From contig CAYOSH010000022.1 in the NCBI GenBank assembly GCA_964406575.1, positions 4,348 through 68,347 of the forward strand: DNA of 64,000 bases. Reading direction: 5' to 3'. Under the pieces are notes generated by a model. It saw only the letters and a list, made by a program, of their open reading frames with translations, was not told the DNA's origin and did no database searches. The DNA is from WTAW01 sp964406575. GTDB taxonomy: Bacteria > Acidobacteriota > Aminicenantia > Aminicenantales > Aminicenantaceae. Made by a program: the position numbers and the translations under genes. Of this stretch, positions 36,079-44,970 are shown piece after piece. Position 1 is the first letter of the stretch. Every line of letters begins with the position of its first letter.

Positions 36079-38016
36079 TTGAATACGGCTCGAATCAAAC
36101 CCGACCCTGACCGTTCAAACCACAAGGTTAAGTTTCAGCCATTCGGAGTTCAAATTATTGTGCCCCCAGGGACATGTCTTCTTGATGCCTGCCGCAAAGC
36201 GAGAATTCCATTGAGCACCTCCTGTGGGGGAAAGGGCACCTGTGGTGACTGTATCGTCAGGATTATCAAAGGAGCAACCACAACCAAACCTTCGCTTTTC
36301 CTCCCTGAAAAACTCCGTAAACAGGGATTCGTTTTGGCCTGTCAGACCTTGATTGAAGATGATCTCACAGTCGAGCTTCCTGAGTTTCAGGAACTTTCCC
36401 TGAAGATCCCCGGTGATATGCGATCCCTGTTGGATCAAAAAGAGGTTCTTATCGCCGATCTCGCAGTTAGCCCCCCTGTTGAGAAGCTGTCTCTGACTCT
36501 TCCCGTATCCACTCTCGATGACAACTACAGCGATTTAAAGAGACTGGAGACTAAAATTAAGAAAGAACGGCCCCTCCTCGACACTGTATATTGCGAATAT
36601 TCGGTGTTGAAGAAGCTCGCCCATGCTGTTCGAGAACAACAGGGCCAAGTCGAAGTCGTCCTTTTCAGGGACGGCCCGTCATGCACCATTCTCAACGTAG
36701 AGCCCCTCTCTCCTCAAAAAAATCTCCTCGGCATTGCTTGTGATATCGGTACGACCTCGGTCACGCTTCAAGTTGTCGACCTTCTGACCGGAAAGATTTT
36801 AGGATTTGCGTCCAGCTACAACCAACAGATCCGATGCGGCGAAGACATCATCTCGCGAATCAACTATGCCCAAAAGCCTGAAAGATTACAGGAACTCCAA
36901 GAATCGATCATATCGACAATCAACAATCTCCTTGAGAAAGCCTTGAAGGCGGTTGGAGGAATAAACTCGGATATCTATTATGCCTCTCTTACCGGAAACA
37001 CTACGATGATCCATCTTTTGCTGGGGCTCGATCCACGTTACATCCGTGAAGAGCCTTATGTGCCAACACTGAACCGTGTGCCCATTTTGAGGGCGCGAGA
37101 CGTTCATCTCAAAATGAACGCGGAAGCGAGAGTTCATTTTGCGCCTTCTGTGGGAAGTTATGTCGGGGGAGATATTCTGGCGGGTTTATTGTGTACGCCC
37201 ATCGTGTCCCAAGTGGATAAGATTTCTGTCTTCATCGATATCGGCACAAACGGTGAATTGGTTTTGGGCAACAAAGAATGGCTCATGAGCTGTGCCTGTT
37301 CGGCAGGTCCGGCGTTCGAAGGCAGCAGCATTCGTTGTGGGATGCCTGCCGCAATAGGGGCGATCGAGAAGTTAAAAATCAAAGAAGACGGCACAGTTGA
37401 ATACAGAGTCATAGGGGGTGGAAAGCCAAAGGGAATATGCGGTTCGGGACTTATCGATCTTCTCGCTGAGCTGTTCGTTCATGGGTGTGTGGACCGCCAC
37501 GGAAAGTTCAACACAGAAAAGATCGGCGGAAGGCTCGTGGGTAAAGAAGCCGGTAAGGGATTTCTCGTGGAAAGGGGCACCCGTACCTTCTGGGGCAAAG
37601 ATCTTTTGATCACCGAAAATGATATTGCCAATCTCATCCGGACCAAGGGCGCCGTTTTTTCTGCCTGTGCGTTGTTGCTCAACCATGCCGGATTATCTTT
37701 CGACCAAATCGAATCTTTTTATATCGCAGGCGGTTTCGGGCAGAATCTGGATGTTGAAAACGCTGTCCGTATCGGCCTTTTGCCAGACCTTGAGCGAGCC
37801 AAATTCCATTATTTGGGGAACACATCTCTCCTCGGAGCCCATCTCATCCTGCTTTCCGAAAAAAACAGAGACCGGGTCAATGAACTCGAAAGAATGATGA
37901 CCTATCTGGAATTGAACATAGAGCCGGGATATTTCAACGAATACACGGGCGCCCTGTTCCTTCCCCATACAAAAAAGGAGCTATTCCCATCGGTCGAACG
38001 GTTGTTCGAGCGTTGA
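36079..38016 (+). CDS. Corrinoid reductive activator (RACo-type, 2Fe-2S plus ASKHA)
   Basis: This 645-residue protein has an N-terminal 2Fe-2S ferredoxin domain (Cys49, Cys55 and Cys58 in SCGGKGTCGDC, and a fourth cysteine in LACQT) and a long ASKHA ATPase domain. Its phosphate loops are GIACDIGTTSVTLQ near residue 220 and VFIDIGTNGELVLG, with YIAGGFGQNLD near the C-terminus. Such proteins use ATP to drive reduction of inactive Co(II) corrinoid back to Co(I). It may serve AcsCD, the three small corrinoid proteins, or both. The start is taken as TTG after GGGAGG (36062-36067). An ATG at 36069 is out of frame and opens only a 13-codon peptide. Confidence 0.85.
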   Translation: MNTARIKPDPDRSNHKVKFQPFGVQIIVPPGTCLLDACRKARIPLSTSCGGKGTCGDCIVRIIKGATTTKPSLFLPEKLRKQGFVLACQTLIEDDLTVELPEFQELSLKIPGDMRSLLDQKEVLIADLAVSPPVEKLSLTLPVSTLDDNYSDLKRLETKIKKERPLLDTVYCEYSVLKKLAHAVREQQGQVEVVLFRDGPSCTILNVEPLSPQKNLLGIACDIGTTSVTLQVVDLLTGKILGFASSYNQQIRCGEDIISRINYAQKPERLQELQESIISTINNLLEKALKAVGGINSDIYYASLTGNTTMIHLLLGLDPRYIREEPYVPTLNRVPILRARDVHLKMNAEARVHFAPSVGSYVGGDILAGLLCTPIVSQVDKISVFIDIGTNGELVLGNKEWLMSCACSAGPAFEGSSIRCGMPAAIGAIEKLKIKEDGTVEYRVIGGGKPKGICGSGLIDLLAELFVHGCVDRHGKFNTEKIGGRLVGKEAGKGFLVERGTRTFWGKDLLITENDIANLIRTKGAVFSACALLLNHAGLSFDQIESFYIAGGFGQNLDVENAVRIGLLPDLERAKFHYLGNTSLLGAHLILLSEKNRDRVNELERMMTYLELNIEPGYFNEYTGALFLPHTKKELFPSVERLFER

Positions 38017-38065
38017 CCGATGATAGAAATACAACCTGAAATGTTCGTATATTGGAGGAAATAAA

Positions 38066-38953
38066 ATGGCTCAAACAATCCTCGACCGTCTCAAAAAGAG
38101 AAAAATTCTTCTTGATGGAGGATTCGGGACCGAACTTATTAAAAATGGTTTTCCTCAGGGCGCCTGTCCTGAGTCCTGGAATGATGAAAAACCGGATGTC
38201 GTTCAGAAAATCCACAAAAGTTATTACGATGCAGGATCGGACGCCGTCCTGACCAACAGTTTTGGAGGAACGGCTATCAAGCTTCGGGCTTACAACTTGG
38301 AAAATAAATGCTTTGATCTCAACCGTTTGGCAGCACTTATTGCAAACGAAGTGAAGCCGGAAGGAAGATTTCTTGGAGGAAGCATGGGGCCGACAGGGAA
38401 ATTCCTCAAGCCTCACGGAGAGTTCACCGAGGAGGAATTTGAAGAGGCCTATGCCGAGCAGGCGCGTGGCTTGACAGCCGGACAAGTGGACTTTCTCCTC
38501 ATCGAGACACAATATGATCTGATTGAAGCCCTGTGTGCGTTCCGGGGGGCACGGAAAGCTTCGGATTTGCCGGTCTTTTTGACAATGACCTTCAATCATC
38601 ATCCCAAAGGCTTTTTCACTCTGATGGGGAACAGTGTCGATCAATTTCTTGAAGCCATGGAGAGAGAAGGCGTCCCTGTTGTGGGATCCAACTGTACTCT
38701 GAACAGTGCGGAGATGGTCGAGCTGGTGAAGATCATGCGGGAAAAAACATCGCTGCCGATAATTGCCCAAGCCAACGCGGGAAAACCTTCCCTTTCCGAA
38801 GAGGGCGAGGTCGCCTATTCTCAGGGGATGGAGGACTATCTGCGATTCATCCCTCAGATCATCGCAAACGGTGCGGACATCATTGGGGGCTGTTGCGGAA
38901 CAGACCCGGACTACATCGCACGGATGTCAGAGATTGTGAAAACGTCGTCTTGA
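38066..38953 (+). CDS. Homocysteine S-methyltransferase-domain protein
   Basis: This 295-residue TIM barrel is of the MetH-N / betaine-homocysteine methyltransferase family. Zinc ligands are the cysteine in VVGSNCTLNS (near residue 211) and the adjacent pair in IIGGCCGTDPDY near residue 275. The N-terminus has the typical LLDGGFGTELIKNG. Family enzymes move methyl groups to or from a thiol, usually homocysteine. Within this corrinoid cluster it could use a methylated corrinoid protein as donor, making methionine, or demethylate a thioether; the sequence does not decide. It has a good GGAGGAA ribosome-binding site, about 50 bases after the activator gene. Confidence 0.85.
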   Translation: MAQTILDRLKKRKILLDGGFGTELIKNGFPQGACPESWNDEKPDVVQKIHKSYYDAGSDAVLTNSFGGTAIKLRAYNLENKCFDLNRLAALIANEVKPEGRFLGGSMGPTGKFLKPHGEFTEEEFEEAYAEQARGLTAGQVDFLLIETQYDLIEALCAFRGARKASDLPVFLTMTFNHHPKGFFTLMGNSVDQFLEAMEREGVPVVGSNCTLNSAEMVELVKIMREKTSLPIIAQANAGKPSLSEEGEVAYSQGMEDYLRFIPQIIANGADIIGGCCGTDPDYIARMSEIVKTSS

Positions 38954-38970
38954 ATGGAAAACGTACCATC

Positions 38971-39022
38971 TCCAAATCCGTGATGGATATTTAACGAATG
39001 TTCATACGATCACGGATTTGGA
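38971..39022. repeat. 14-bp perfect inverted repeat (ATCCGTGAT family)
   Basis: TCCAAATCCGTGAT (38971-38984) is exactly reverse-complemented by ATCACGGATTTGGA (39009-39022), with a 24-base loop, in the 96-base gap between two genes of the cluster. There is no T-tract, so it is not a typical terminator; it could stabilise or process the message. The ATCCGTGAT core also bounds the element at 14912-15061. Confidence 0.6.
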
Positions 39023-39049
39023 AATACAAGCAATGAAAAGGAAACACCT

Positions 39050-39856
39050 GTGATAGACAATGATTCCTCTCTTCTCTCTGCGCAGGATGATTTCCCGCTG
39101 TGGTCAGCTCCGTTTGGATTTGTGCTTCTGGATCACGTCCGGCTCAGGCCGAAGATCAAAGTCCTTGATGTCGGTTTCGGTTCAGGCTTCCCATTGTTGG
39201 AACTGGCACAAAGGCTGGGAGATTCTTCGACCGTCTTTGGAATCGACCCTCTTAAAGCCGCTCATGAGAGAACTCAATACAAGATGGATGTGTTAAAGAT
39301 CAAGAATATACAGCTCATCGAGGGGGATGCGTCTTCCATGTTTTTCCCGGAAAACACCTTTGATCTCATCGTGTCCAACTTGGGAATTAATAATTTTGAT
39401 GACCCGCAAAAAGTCTTTATAGAGTGTTTTAAAGTGGCCAAAGGCGGAGCTCAGATCGTCCTGACAACAAATCCCAAAGGACATATGAACACATTTTATC
39501 TCGCCCTCGCGAAGACATTGAAAGAGCTTCACAGGGAAGATCGAATGGATGATCTCAGGGCGCACATCGAACACAGGTTGACGCTGGAAACGATCGGCGA
39601 GTATCTGACACATGCAGGTTTTCGAATCACAGGGACATATCAAGACTCTTTCCAGCTTTCTTTCTTGGATGGGACGACTTTTTTTAGTCATGCTCTGATC
39701 AGATACGGCTTCTTGGACGACTGGAAACGGCTTTTTCCCGTTCCAGAGCAAAAAGAAATCTTCGCAACGCTGGAAAAGAATCTGAACCAAGTCTCAAAAC
39801 GAACAGGAAATCTTGAATTTACTATCCCCATCGCTTGCATTGAAGGAGAAAAATGA
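39050..39856 (+). CDS. Class I SAM-dependent methyltransferase
   Basis: This 268-residue protein has a Rossmann methyltransferase core: motif I is VLDVGFGSGFPLLELA near residue 38, the acidic end of strand 2 is VFGIDPLKAA, and motif IV is LIVSNLGINNFDDP. The first 30 residues are specific to this protein. It belongs to the broad UbiE/arsenite-methyltransferase-like group, and its substrate cannot be told. A GTG start follows AAGGAAA. It lies between the homocysteine-methyltransferase-type gene and a corrinoid protein gene, so a link to methyl metabolism is likely, but the reaction is unknown. Confidence 0.8.
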   Translation: MIDNDSSLLSAQDDFPLWSAPFGFVLLDHVRLRPKIKVLDVGFGSGFPLLELAQRLGDSSTVFGIDPLKAAHERTQYKMDVLKIKNIQLIEGDASSMFFPENTFDLIVSNLGINNFDDPQKVFIECFKVAKGGAQIVLTTNPKGHMNTFYLALAKTLKELHREDRMDDLRAHIEHRLTLETIGEYLTHAGFRITGTYQDSFQLSFLDGTTFFSHALIRYGFLDDWKRLFPVPEQKEIFATLEKNLNQVSKRTGNLEFTIPIACIEGEK

Positions 39857-39975
39857 TTTTGCAAAACCGAAGAGGAATCGTGGTTGAGACTTCTTAATTT
39901 TTCCGGAATTCATCTTGACCTCCTGCTGATGGGAGGAATAGAATCAAGGATTACTATGACAAGAGAGGAGAGACA

Positions 39976-40626
39976 ATGAGTAATGAAAAGTTTCTTGAAA
40001 TGGTCAAAAAGGCGATCGTCGAAGGGAATAAAGACGAAGCGGAACAACTGGCACAACAGGCGATCGCAGAAAAAATGGATCTCAACGAGGTCATCGAACA
40101 GGGATACATACTGGGGATCCAAGAAGTGGGACGTCTGTGGGAAGAGGGGGAATATTTTTTGCCCGAGTTGATCACCAGCGCGGAATGCATGAAGGCCGCT
40201 ATGGAGATCATGAAGCCCGAGCTGGAAAAAGCTCATATCACCACACGATCCGAGGGAAAAGTCGTCATCGGAACTGTCGAGGGCGATATCCACGATATCG
40301 GTAAAAACCTCGTAGCTTCGATCCTCTCAGCAAACGGATTCGATGTCATCGATCTCGGAGCGGATGTGAAGCTGGACCAGTTTATTGAAAAAGCGGACGA
40401 AGTGAACGCTGACCTGATCTGTTTATCTGCGCTCCTGACTACGACCATGACCGGACAAAAAAAGCTGATCGAGCGCCTCAAAGAAAAAGGCCTTTATGGA
40501 CGATTCAAAGTCATGGTGGGCGGAGCTCCTGTCAACCAAAAATGGGCTGACGATATCGGTGCTGACGGCTATTCGGAGAATGCTCTCACAGCGGTGGGCG
40601 CAGCGAAAATGTTGGCAAAAAAATAG
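39976..40626 (+). CDS. Corrinoid protein (MttC/MtbC family), second of three
   Basis: This 216-residue methyl carrier has a helical cap (EQGYILGIQEVGRLWEEGEYFLPEL) and a cobalamin domain with GDIHDIGKN near residue 102, LSALLTTTM and GGAPVNQKWADDIGADGY. It lies 80 bases upstream of an MttB-family gene and is presumably its methyl acceptor. The terminal codon is TAG. In a cell decoding UAG as pyrrolysine, translation would add twelve residues before a TAA at 40660-40662. It has a GAGAGG-type ribosome-binding site. Confidence 0.9.
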   Translation: MSNEKFLEMVKKAIVEGNKDEAEQLAQQAIAEKMDLNEVIEQGYILGIQEVGRLWEEGEYFLPELITSAECMKAAMEIMKPELEKAHITTRSEGKVVIGTVEGDIHDIGKNLVASILSANGFDVIDLGADVKLDQFIEKADEVNADLICLSALLTTTMTGQKKLIERLKEKGLYGRFKVMVGGAPVNQKWADDIGADGYSENALTAVGAAKMLAKK

Positions 40627-40706
40627 AACAGGCGTCAAAGAAGCCAAAACACATCCAAATAATGTTACAGATTGAGTTTTTAATGAAAATCATTTAGAGG
40701 AAAAAA

Positions 40707-42179
40707 ATGATTGAACCGCGAAGACCAAAATTAGAACTTTTGAGCAATGAACTGATCCAAAAAATCATAGATGAGGCATACGATATCCTCGAAAATCAGG
40801 GTGTTTTTATCGAGAACGAAGAGGCGCTGGAGCTTCTTCGAGATGCGGGGATGAAAGTCGATACGTCCTCCCAGAGAGTAAGAATCACCCCGCAGCTCGT
40901 TGAAGATTCTCTTGCATCGACGCCAGCCTCTCTTAAGATGTATGACAGGGACGGAGAGACAGAGTATCTCATTGGGGAGGATGAAGTCCATTTTAACCCG
41001 GGCTCTGTGGCTGTCACCATACTGGACTTCGAGACACAGCAGGAGAGGAAGGCTGTCACTGACGACCTGATCCGGTTTACCCATCTGACTGACTGCCTCG
41101 AGCATCTCCACTTCCAGAGTACCGGAATTCTGAGCAGTGATGTCTCGGAGATCATTTCGGACAGCTACCGGTTGTACATCGGCCTCTTATTTTCCAAAAA
41201 ACCCATTGTCACCGGAACCTTTCGAGTGGAAGGATTTGAGCCCATGCACAGAATGCTCGTGGCCGTACGGGGAAGTGAAAAGAATCTTTCGGATAAACCG
41301 CTGGCAATCTTCGATGCCTGCCCCTCCCCTCCTCTCAAATGGAGCAATTTGACCGCCCAAAGTTTGATCGACAGCGCCAGGGCTGGTATTCCCTCCGAAT
41401 TGATTTCCATGGGGATGACAGGAGCCACTTCTCCCGTCACGATCACAGGCACGCTGGTCCAACATGTGGCTGAAAACCTGTCCGGTTTGTTGATATGTCA
41501 GCTCGCCAAAAAGGGCGCACCAGTGATCTTCGGCGGATGTCCTTTGAGTTTCGATATGAGGAAAGGGACAACTCCTATCGGCGCAATAGAAACTTTGATG
41601 ATCGACTCCGCTTACGTTCAGATTGGAAAACATCTCGGTCTTCCGACTCACTCTTACATGGGAATGAGCGATGCTAAGATCAATGATGCACAGGGAGGAT
41701 TTGAAACTGGAATAGGTATAATTCTGGCCGCACTTTCAGGAGTGAATGTGATCTCCGGCGCAGGAATACTGGATTTCATCAGGTGCCAGAGTCTGGAAAA
41801 ACTGGTCATTGACAATGAGATCTGCGGGATGGCATACCGTTTGATAGAAGGGATAGCGCAACGCGATGATCCGATCGCTCTGGATCTTTTCAAAGATTTC
41901 GCAGCCGACACACAGTTCCTCTCTATGCCCCACACCAGAAAGTGGTACAGAGAGGAACACACATTTCCCAAGCTGATCGATCGGGATCCCTATGACATCT
42001 GGGTATCCAAGGGGAAAAAATCAATTTCTTCGCGGGCCAAAGAAGAGGTGGAGAGCCTGCTGCAAAAGAATCTAGCGCCGCTTCCTGATAAAGAAATACA
42101 AAAGGCGCTCAAGGAAATCATGTTGTCCGATGCGCAAAGAAACGGCATGCCCTCGCTGCCCGAGATAGACTTTCCTTAG
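40707..42179 (+). CDS. MttB-superfamily methyltransferase (non-pyrrolysine)
   Basis: This 490-residue MttB-like protein has an uninterrupted frame. Characteristic blocks are FSKKPIVTGTF, ISMGMTGATSPVTITGT, IFGGCPLSFDMRKGTTPIG and LGLPTHSYMGMSDAKINDAQ; its end matches the trimethylamine methyltransferase C-terminus. It transfers a methyl from an unidentified, probably quaternary, amine to the corrinoid protein encoded just upstream. It is very close in sequence to the protein at 57409-58875, so the two are paralogues, whereas the copy at 2577 is more distant. The terminal codon is TAG; read-through would meet TGA at 42216-42218. The pyrrolysine cassette starts 35 bases later. Confidence 0.88.
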   Translation: MIEPRRPKLELLSNELIQKIIDEAYDILENQGVFIENEEALELLRDAGMKVDTSSQRVRITPQLVEDSLASTPASLKMYDRDGETEYLIGEDEVHFNPGSVAVTILDFETQQERKAVTDDLIRFTHLTDCLEHLHFQSTGILSSDVSEIISDSYRLYIGLLFSKKPIVTGTFRVEGFEPMHRMLVAVRGSEKNLSDKPLAIFDACPSPPLKWSNLTAQSLIDSARAGIPSELISMGMTGATSPVTITGTLVQHVAENLSGLLICQLAKKGAPVIFGGCPLSFDMRKGTTPIGAIETLMIDSAYVQIGKHLGLPTHSYMGMSDAKINDAQGGFETGIGIILAALSGVNVISGAGILDFIRCQSLEKLVIDNEICGMAYRLIEGIAQRDDPIALDLFKDFAADTQFLSMPHTRKWYREEHTFPKLIDRDPYDIWVSKGKKSISSRAKEEVESLLQKNLAPLPDKEIQKALKEIMLSDAQRNGMPSLPEIDFP

Positions 42180-42214
42180 AAAAAATTGACTAGTTTATAC
42201 AAAAAAAAAGAGCT

Positions 42215-43090
42215 ATGATGGGGACATCCCCAGTCATTAGACAAACAATGCCTTCAAAAAAATATGGCTGGACGACCAGCCAGATGCAACGATTGAGAGA
42301 ACTCAATGCGACCGAGGTCTTGCTCAGCAAACAATTTCCTGACCTTAAGACACGAAATAGAAACTTCTTCAAGATCGAACAAAATTTGGCTCGTCAGAGT
42401 CAAGAAAATCTCCAAGTCTTGCGCACAAAGCGCCGGCGTCCTCGGTTGTGCGAACTGGAAGATTTCCTTGTACAGACGCTGGTGAAACAGGGCTTCGTTC
42501 AGGTTGTCACACCGATTCTCATTGCCAAAGATTCCCTCGCAAAGATGTCGATTGAGCCAGGTCACGAGCTGTTCAAACAGGTTTTTTGGGTCGAAGAAAA
42601 AAAATGCCTGAGACCTATGCTGGCTCCCAATCTCTATTTTCTGCTGAGAGAGCTCGTGAACATATGGGAAAAACCGGTGAGGATCTTTGAAGTGGGCCCA
42701 TGTTTCCGAAAGGATACAAAAGGCCGACACCATATCAATGAATTCACCATGCTCAATCTTGTGGAACTGGGCTTACCGATAGCTAAAAGAAAAGAGAGAC
42801 TGGAGGAACTCGCATCGATCATTTTGCAATCAAGCGATATCGCAAAATTCAGTTTTGTCTCTCATCGGAGCGAAGTCTACGGCGAAACGATAGATGTTCT
42901 TTCCGGTTTCGAAGTCGCCTCAGGAGCGATGGGCCCTCATCCACTGGATTCGAATTGGGGAATCACGGATCCCTGGATCGGCATTGGATTCGGATTGGAA
43001 AGACTGCTTATGGTCAGGGAAAATTTCCAAAATATCCAGCGTGTTGGCCGAGCCCTGATCTACCTGGATGGAGAACGACTGAACATTTGA
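42215..43090 (+). CDS. pylSc: Pyrrolysyl-tRNA synthetase catalytic domain, PylSc
   Basis: This 291-residue class II aminoacyl-tRNA synthetase corresponds to the C-terminal half of archaeal PylS, as in bacterial split systems. Matching blocks are VQVVTPILIAKDSLAKM, VFWVEEKKCLRPMLAPNLY (motif 2 region), RIFEVGPCFRKDTKGRHHINEFTML and, at the end, GIGFGLERLLMV (motif 3). The DVLSGFEVASGAMGPH segment is specific to PylS. It attaches pyrrolysine to the CUA tRNA at 47002-47073. Several in-frame ATG codons exist; 42215 is the first, and 42248 would give an N-terminus closer to known PylSc proteins. The matching N-terminal domain is encoded separately at 47125. Confidence 0.95.
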   Translation: MMGTSPVIRQTMPSKKYGWTTSQMQRLRELNATEVLLSKQFPDLKTRNRNFFKIEQNLARQSQENLQVLRTKRRRPRLCELEDFLVQTLVKQGFVQVVTPILIAKDSLAKMSIEPGHELFKQVFWVEEKKCLRPMLAPNLYFLLRELVNIWEKPVRIFEVGPCFRKDTKGRHHINEFTMLNLVELGLPIAKRKERLEELASIILQSSDIAKFSFVSHRSEVYGETIDVLSGFEVASGAMGPHPLDSNWGITDPWIGIGFGLERLLMVRENFQNIQRVGRALIYLDGERLNI

Positions 43091-43161
43091 GAACATTTTG
43101 CTCTCTTAATTTGAGTGATCAAGAGATGAGTTAGGATTCTATTCACACAACAGGAGATGGA

Positions 43162-43812
43162 ATGATGAGTAAAGAAGAGTTTTTTAAAGAAGCCGAGCAA
43201 TCGATTTTAAACCATGACAAGGCTAAAGCCGAGGAGGTTGCACGAAAGGGCCTCGCTGAAGGTCTAGATCCGGTTGAATTCATCACAAAGGGCTTCCGTG
43301 AAGGGATCACTCAGATCGGAGATCTTTTCAGTAGAGGGGAGATTTTCCTGCCGCAACTCATCGAAGCAGCCGAGGCTATGAAGACAGCAAATAAAATCCT
43401 TACAGAATCGATGCCAGAGTCTGCTCAAGAGAAAAGAGGTAGGTTCGTCATAGGAACAGTGCAGGGAGACATCCACGATATCGGAAAATTCTTAGTGATC
43501 TCTCTCCTTCGCGTCAACGGTTTTGAGGTTTACGACTTGGGTCATGATGTCGAAATACAAAAATTTATCGATAAGGCCCTGGAAGTCGAGGCGCATATTA
43601 TCGGAACGAGCGCCCTCCTGACCACAACCATGATCGGGCAAAAAACCCTGGAAGAAAAGCTGAAAGAATCCGGACTTAAAAGCAGGTTCAAAACGATGGT
43701 CGGCGGAGCCCCGGTCACCCAACGCTGGGCCGAAAGGATCGGAGCCGATGCTTTCGGTGAGGACGCCAACGATGCCGTAGAGAAAGCCCTCCGTCTGGTC
43801 GGTTCAAAATAG
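43162..43812 (+). CDS. mtbC: Corrinoid protein (MtbC-like), within the pyl cassette
   Basis: This 216-residue methyl carrier has an N-terminal helical cap (ITQIGDLFSRGEIFLPQL) and a cobalamin domain with GDIHDIGKF near residue 100, TSALLTTTM and GGAPVTQRWAERIGAD. It lies between pylSc and pylB and is the best candidate acceptor for the dimethylamine methyltransferase encoded at the end of the cassette. The terminal codon is TAG at 43810-43812. No other stop follows in that frame, which continues straight into pylB, so UAG decoding would create a fused product. It has a good AGGAGATGG ribosome-binding site. Confidence 0.88.
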   Translation: MMSKEEFFKEAEQSILNHDKAKAEEVARKGLAEGLDPVEFITKGFREGITQIGDLFSRGEIFLPQLIEAAEAMKTANKILTESMPESAQEKRGRFVIGTVQGDIHDIGKFLVISLLRVNGFEVYDLGHDVEIQKFIDKALEVEAHIIGTSALLTTTMIGQKTLEEKLKESGLKSRFKTMVGGAPVTQRWAERIGADAFGEDANDAVEKALRLVGSK

Positions 43813-43857
43813 ATCGCACTTTCTTTTTTTTTGAGTGAGATTCGCAGACATAACATT

Positions 43858-44970
43858 ATGGCAGAGAGAGATCGATACCCAAAACTCGAAGAGATCCTGG
43901 AAAAATCTCTGCAAAGAAAACCACTATCCGCATCAGAAATCACATATCTTCTTGGATTAACGGAAGGGAACAAGATATCCCGAGTTTTTCAAACAGCCCA
44001 GTATCTAAGAGCCAAGCATTTTGGGAACAAAGTCTTTCTTTACGGATTTGTCTATTTTTCCACATACTGCCGGAATAATTGCACATTCTGTGCATCCCGG
44101 GCGTCCAATAAGCTCGCGCTACGGTATAGAAAAAGCCAATCGGAGGTCTTAGAAGCAGCTAGCCTGCTGGCGGAATCCGGTGTTCATTTGATCGATTTGA
44201 CCATGGGAGAAGACCCCTTCTACTGCAGGAGTGAAGGCGAACACGACTCTCTCCTGACACTGATTTATAAGGTGAAGACAGAAACAGGTCTACCGCTCAT
44301 GGTCTCACCAGGAGTGGTTACAAAAGATGTGCTAGCGGAGTTTGTTAGGGCAGGGGTCGATTGGTATGCCTGTTATCAGGAAACGCACAACCGACAGCTA
44401 TTCGCCTATCTCCGCCCGGAACAAAATTTTGACACACGTCTCTCGGGTAAAATTTTAGCGAAACAGCTGGGAATCCTGATCGAAGAAGGAATTTTGACAG
44501 GAGTCGGAGAATCTCTCTCTGATATCGCATTATCCATGGAGGTAATTCGGGCGTTAGGCGTTCAACAGGCCAGAGTGATGAGTTTTGTTCCCCAGATCGG
44601 GACGCCAATGTGTGATAGAAAATCGCCTTCTCGGCTAAGAGAGTTGATGACTATCGCCGTGTTACGCCTCTTGTTCCCGGACCGGTTGATCCCTGCTTCT
44701 TTAGATGTAGACGGCCTTGATCTCCTCCAAGAGCGGTTAGAAGCGGGTGCGAATGTGATCACATCCCTGATCCCTCCAAGACTTGGATTATCAGGCGTTT
44801 CTCAGCCCTCTCTCGGCATAGACGAGGGATCCCGCACGGTTCCAGGTGTGGCTCCCCTGCTCAATGAGATGGGGATGGAGGCGGCTGCGCCTCAAGATTA
44901 TTCTCTATGGATTTATGCCGAAAAATCAGCCTTAGCTCGCCGTTCGGCAAATTATGAGGTGGCCGCTTGA
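43858..44970 (+). CDS. pylB: Methylornithine synthase PylB (radical SAM)
   Basis: This 370-residue radical-SAM mutase converts lysine to 3-methylornithine, the first step of pyrrolysine synthesis. The cluster cysteines are C71, C75 and C78 in FSTYCRNNCTFCASR, followed by KLALRYRKSQSEVLEAA and LTMGEDPFY. Other landmarks are DWYACYQETHNR and ARVMSFVPQIGTPM. I place the start at the ATG 43858, giving an N-terminus like known PylB; a TTG at 43831 is also in frame. Neither has a clear ribosome-binding site, which suggests coupling to the upstream corrinoid gene or entry by UAG read-through. It overlaps pylC by 4 bases. Confidence 0.95.
   Translation: MAERDRYPKLEEILEKSLQRKPLSASEITYLLGLTEGNKISRVFQTAQYLRAKHFGNKVFLYGFVYFSTYCRNNCTFCASRASNKLALRYRKSQSEVLEAASLLAESGVHLIDLTMGEDPFYCRSEGEHDSLLTLIYKVKTETGLPLMVSPGVVTKDVLAEFVRAGVDWYACYQETHNRQLFAYLRPEQNFDTRLSGKILAKQLGILIEEGILTGVGESLSDIALSMEVIRALGVQQARVMSFVPQIGTPMCDRKSPSRLRELMTIAVLRLLFPDRLIPASLDVDGLDLLQERLEAGANVITSLIPPRLGLSGVSQPSLGIDEGSRTVPGVAPLLNEMGMEAAAPQDYSLWIYAEKSALARRSANYEVAA

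Noticed and set aside
36069..36110. ATG with a good ribosome-binding site before the corrinoid activator
   Set aside because: It opens only a 13-codon frame out of phase with the activator. It may be a leader peptide, but nothing supports this, and the GGGAGG also suits the TTG start.
40707..42179. True pyrrolysine-containing trimethylamine methyltransferase
   Set aside because: The frame has no internal amber; only its terminal codon is TAG. The same holds for 2577-4040 and 57409-58875 with respect to internal ambers.
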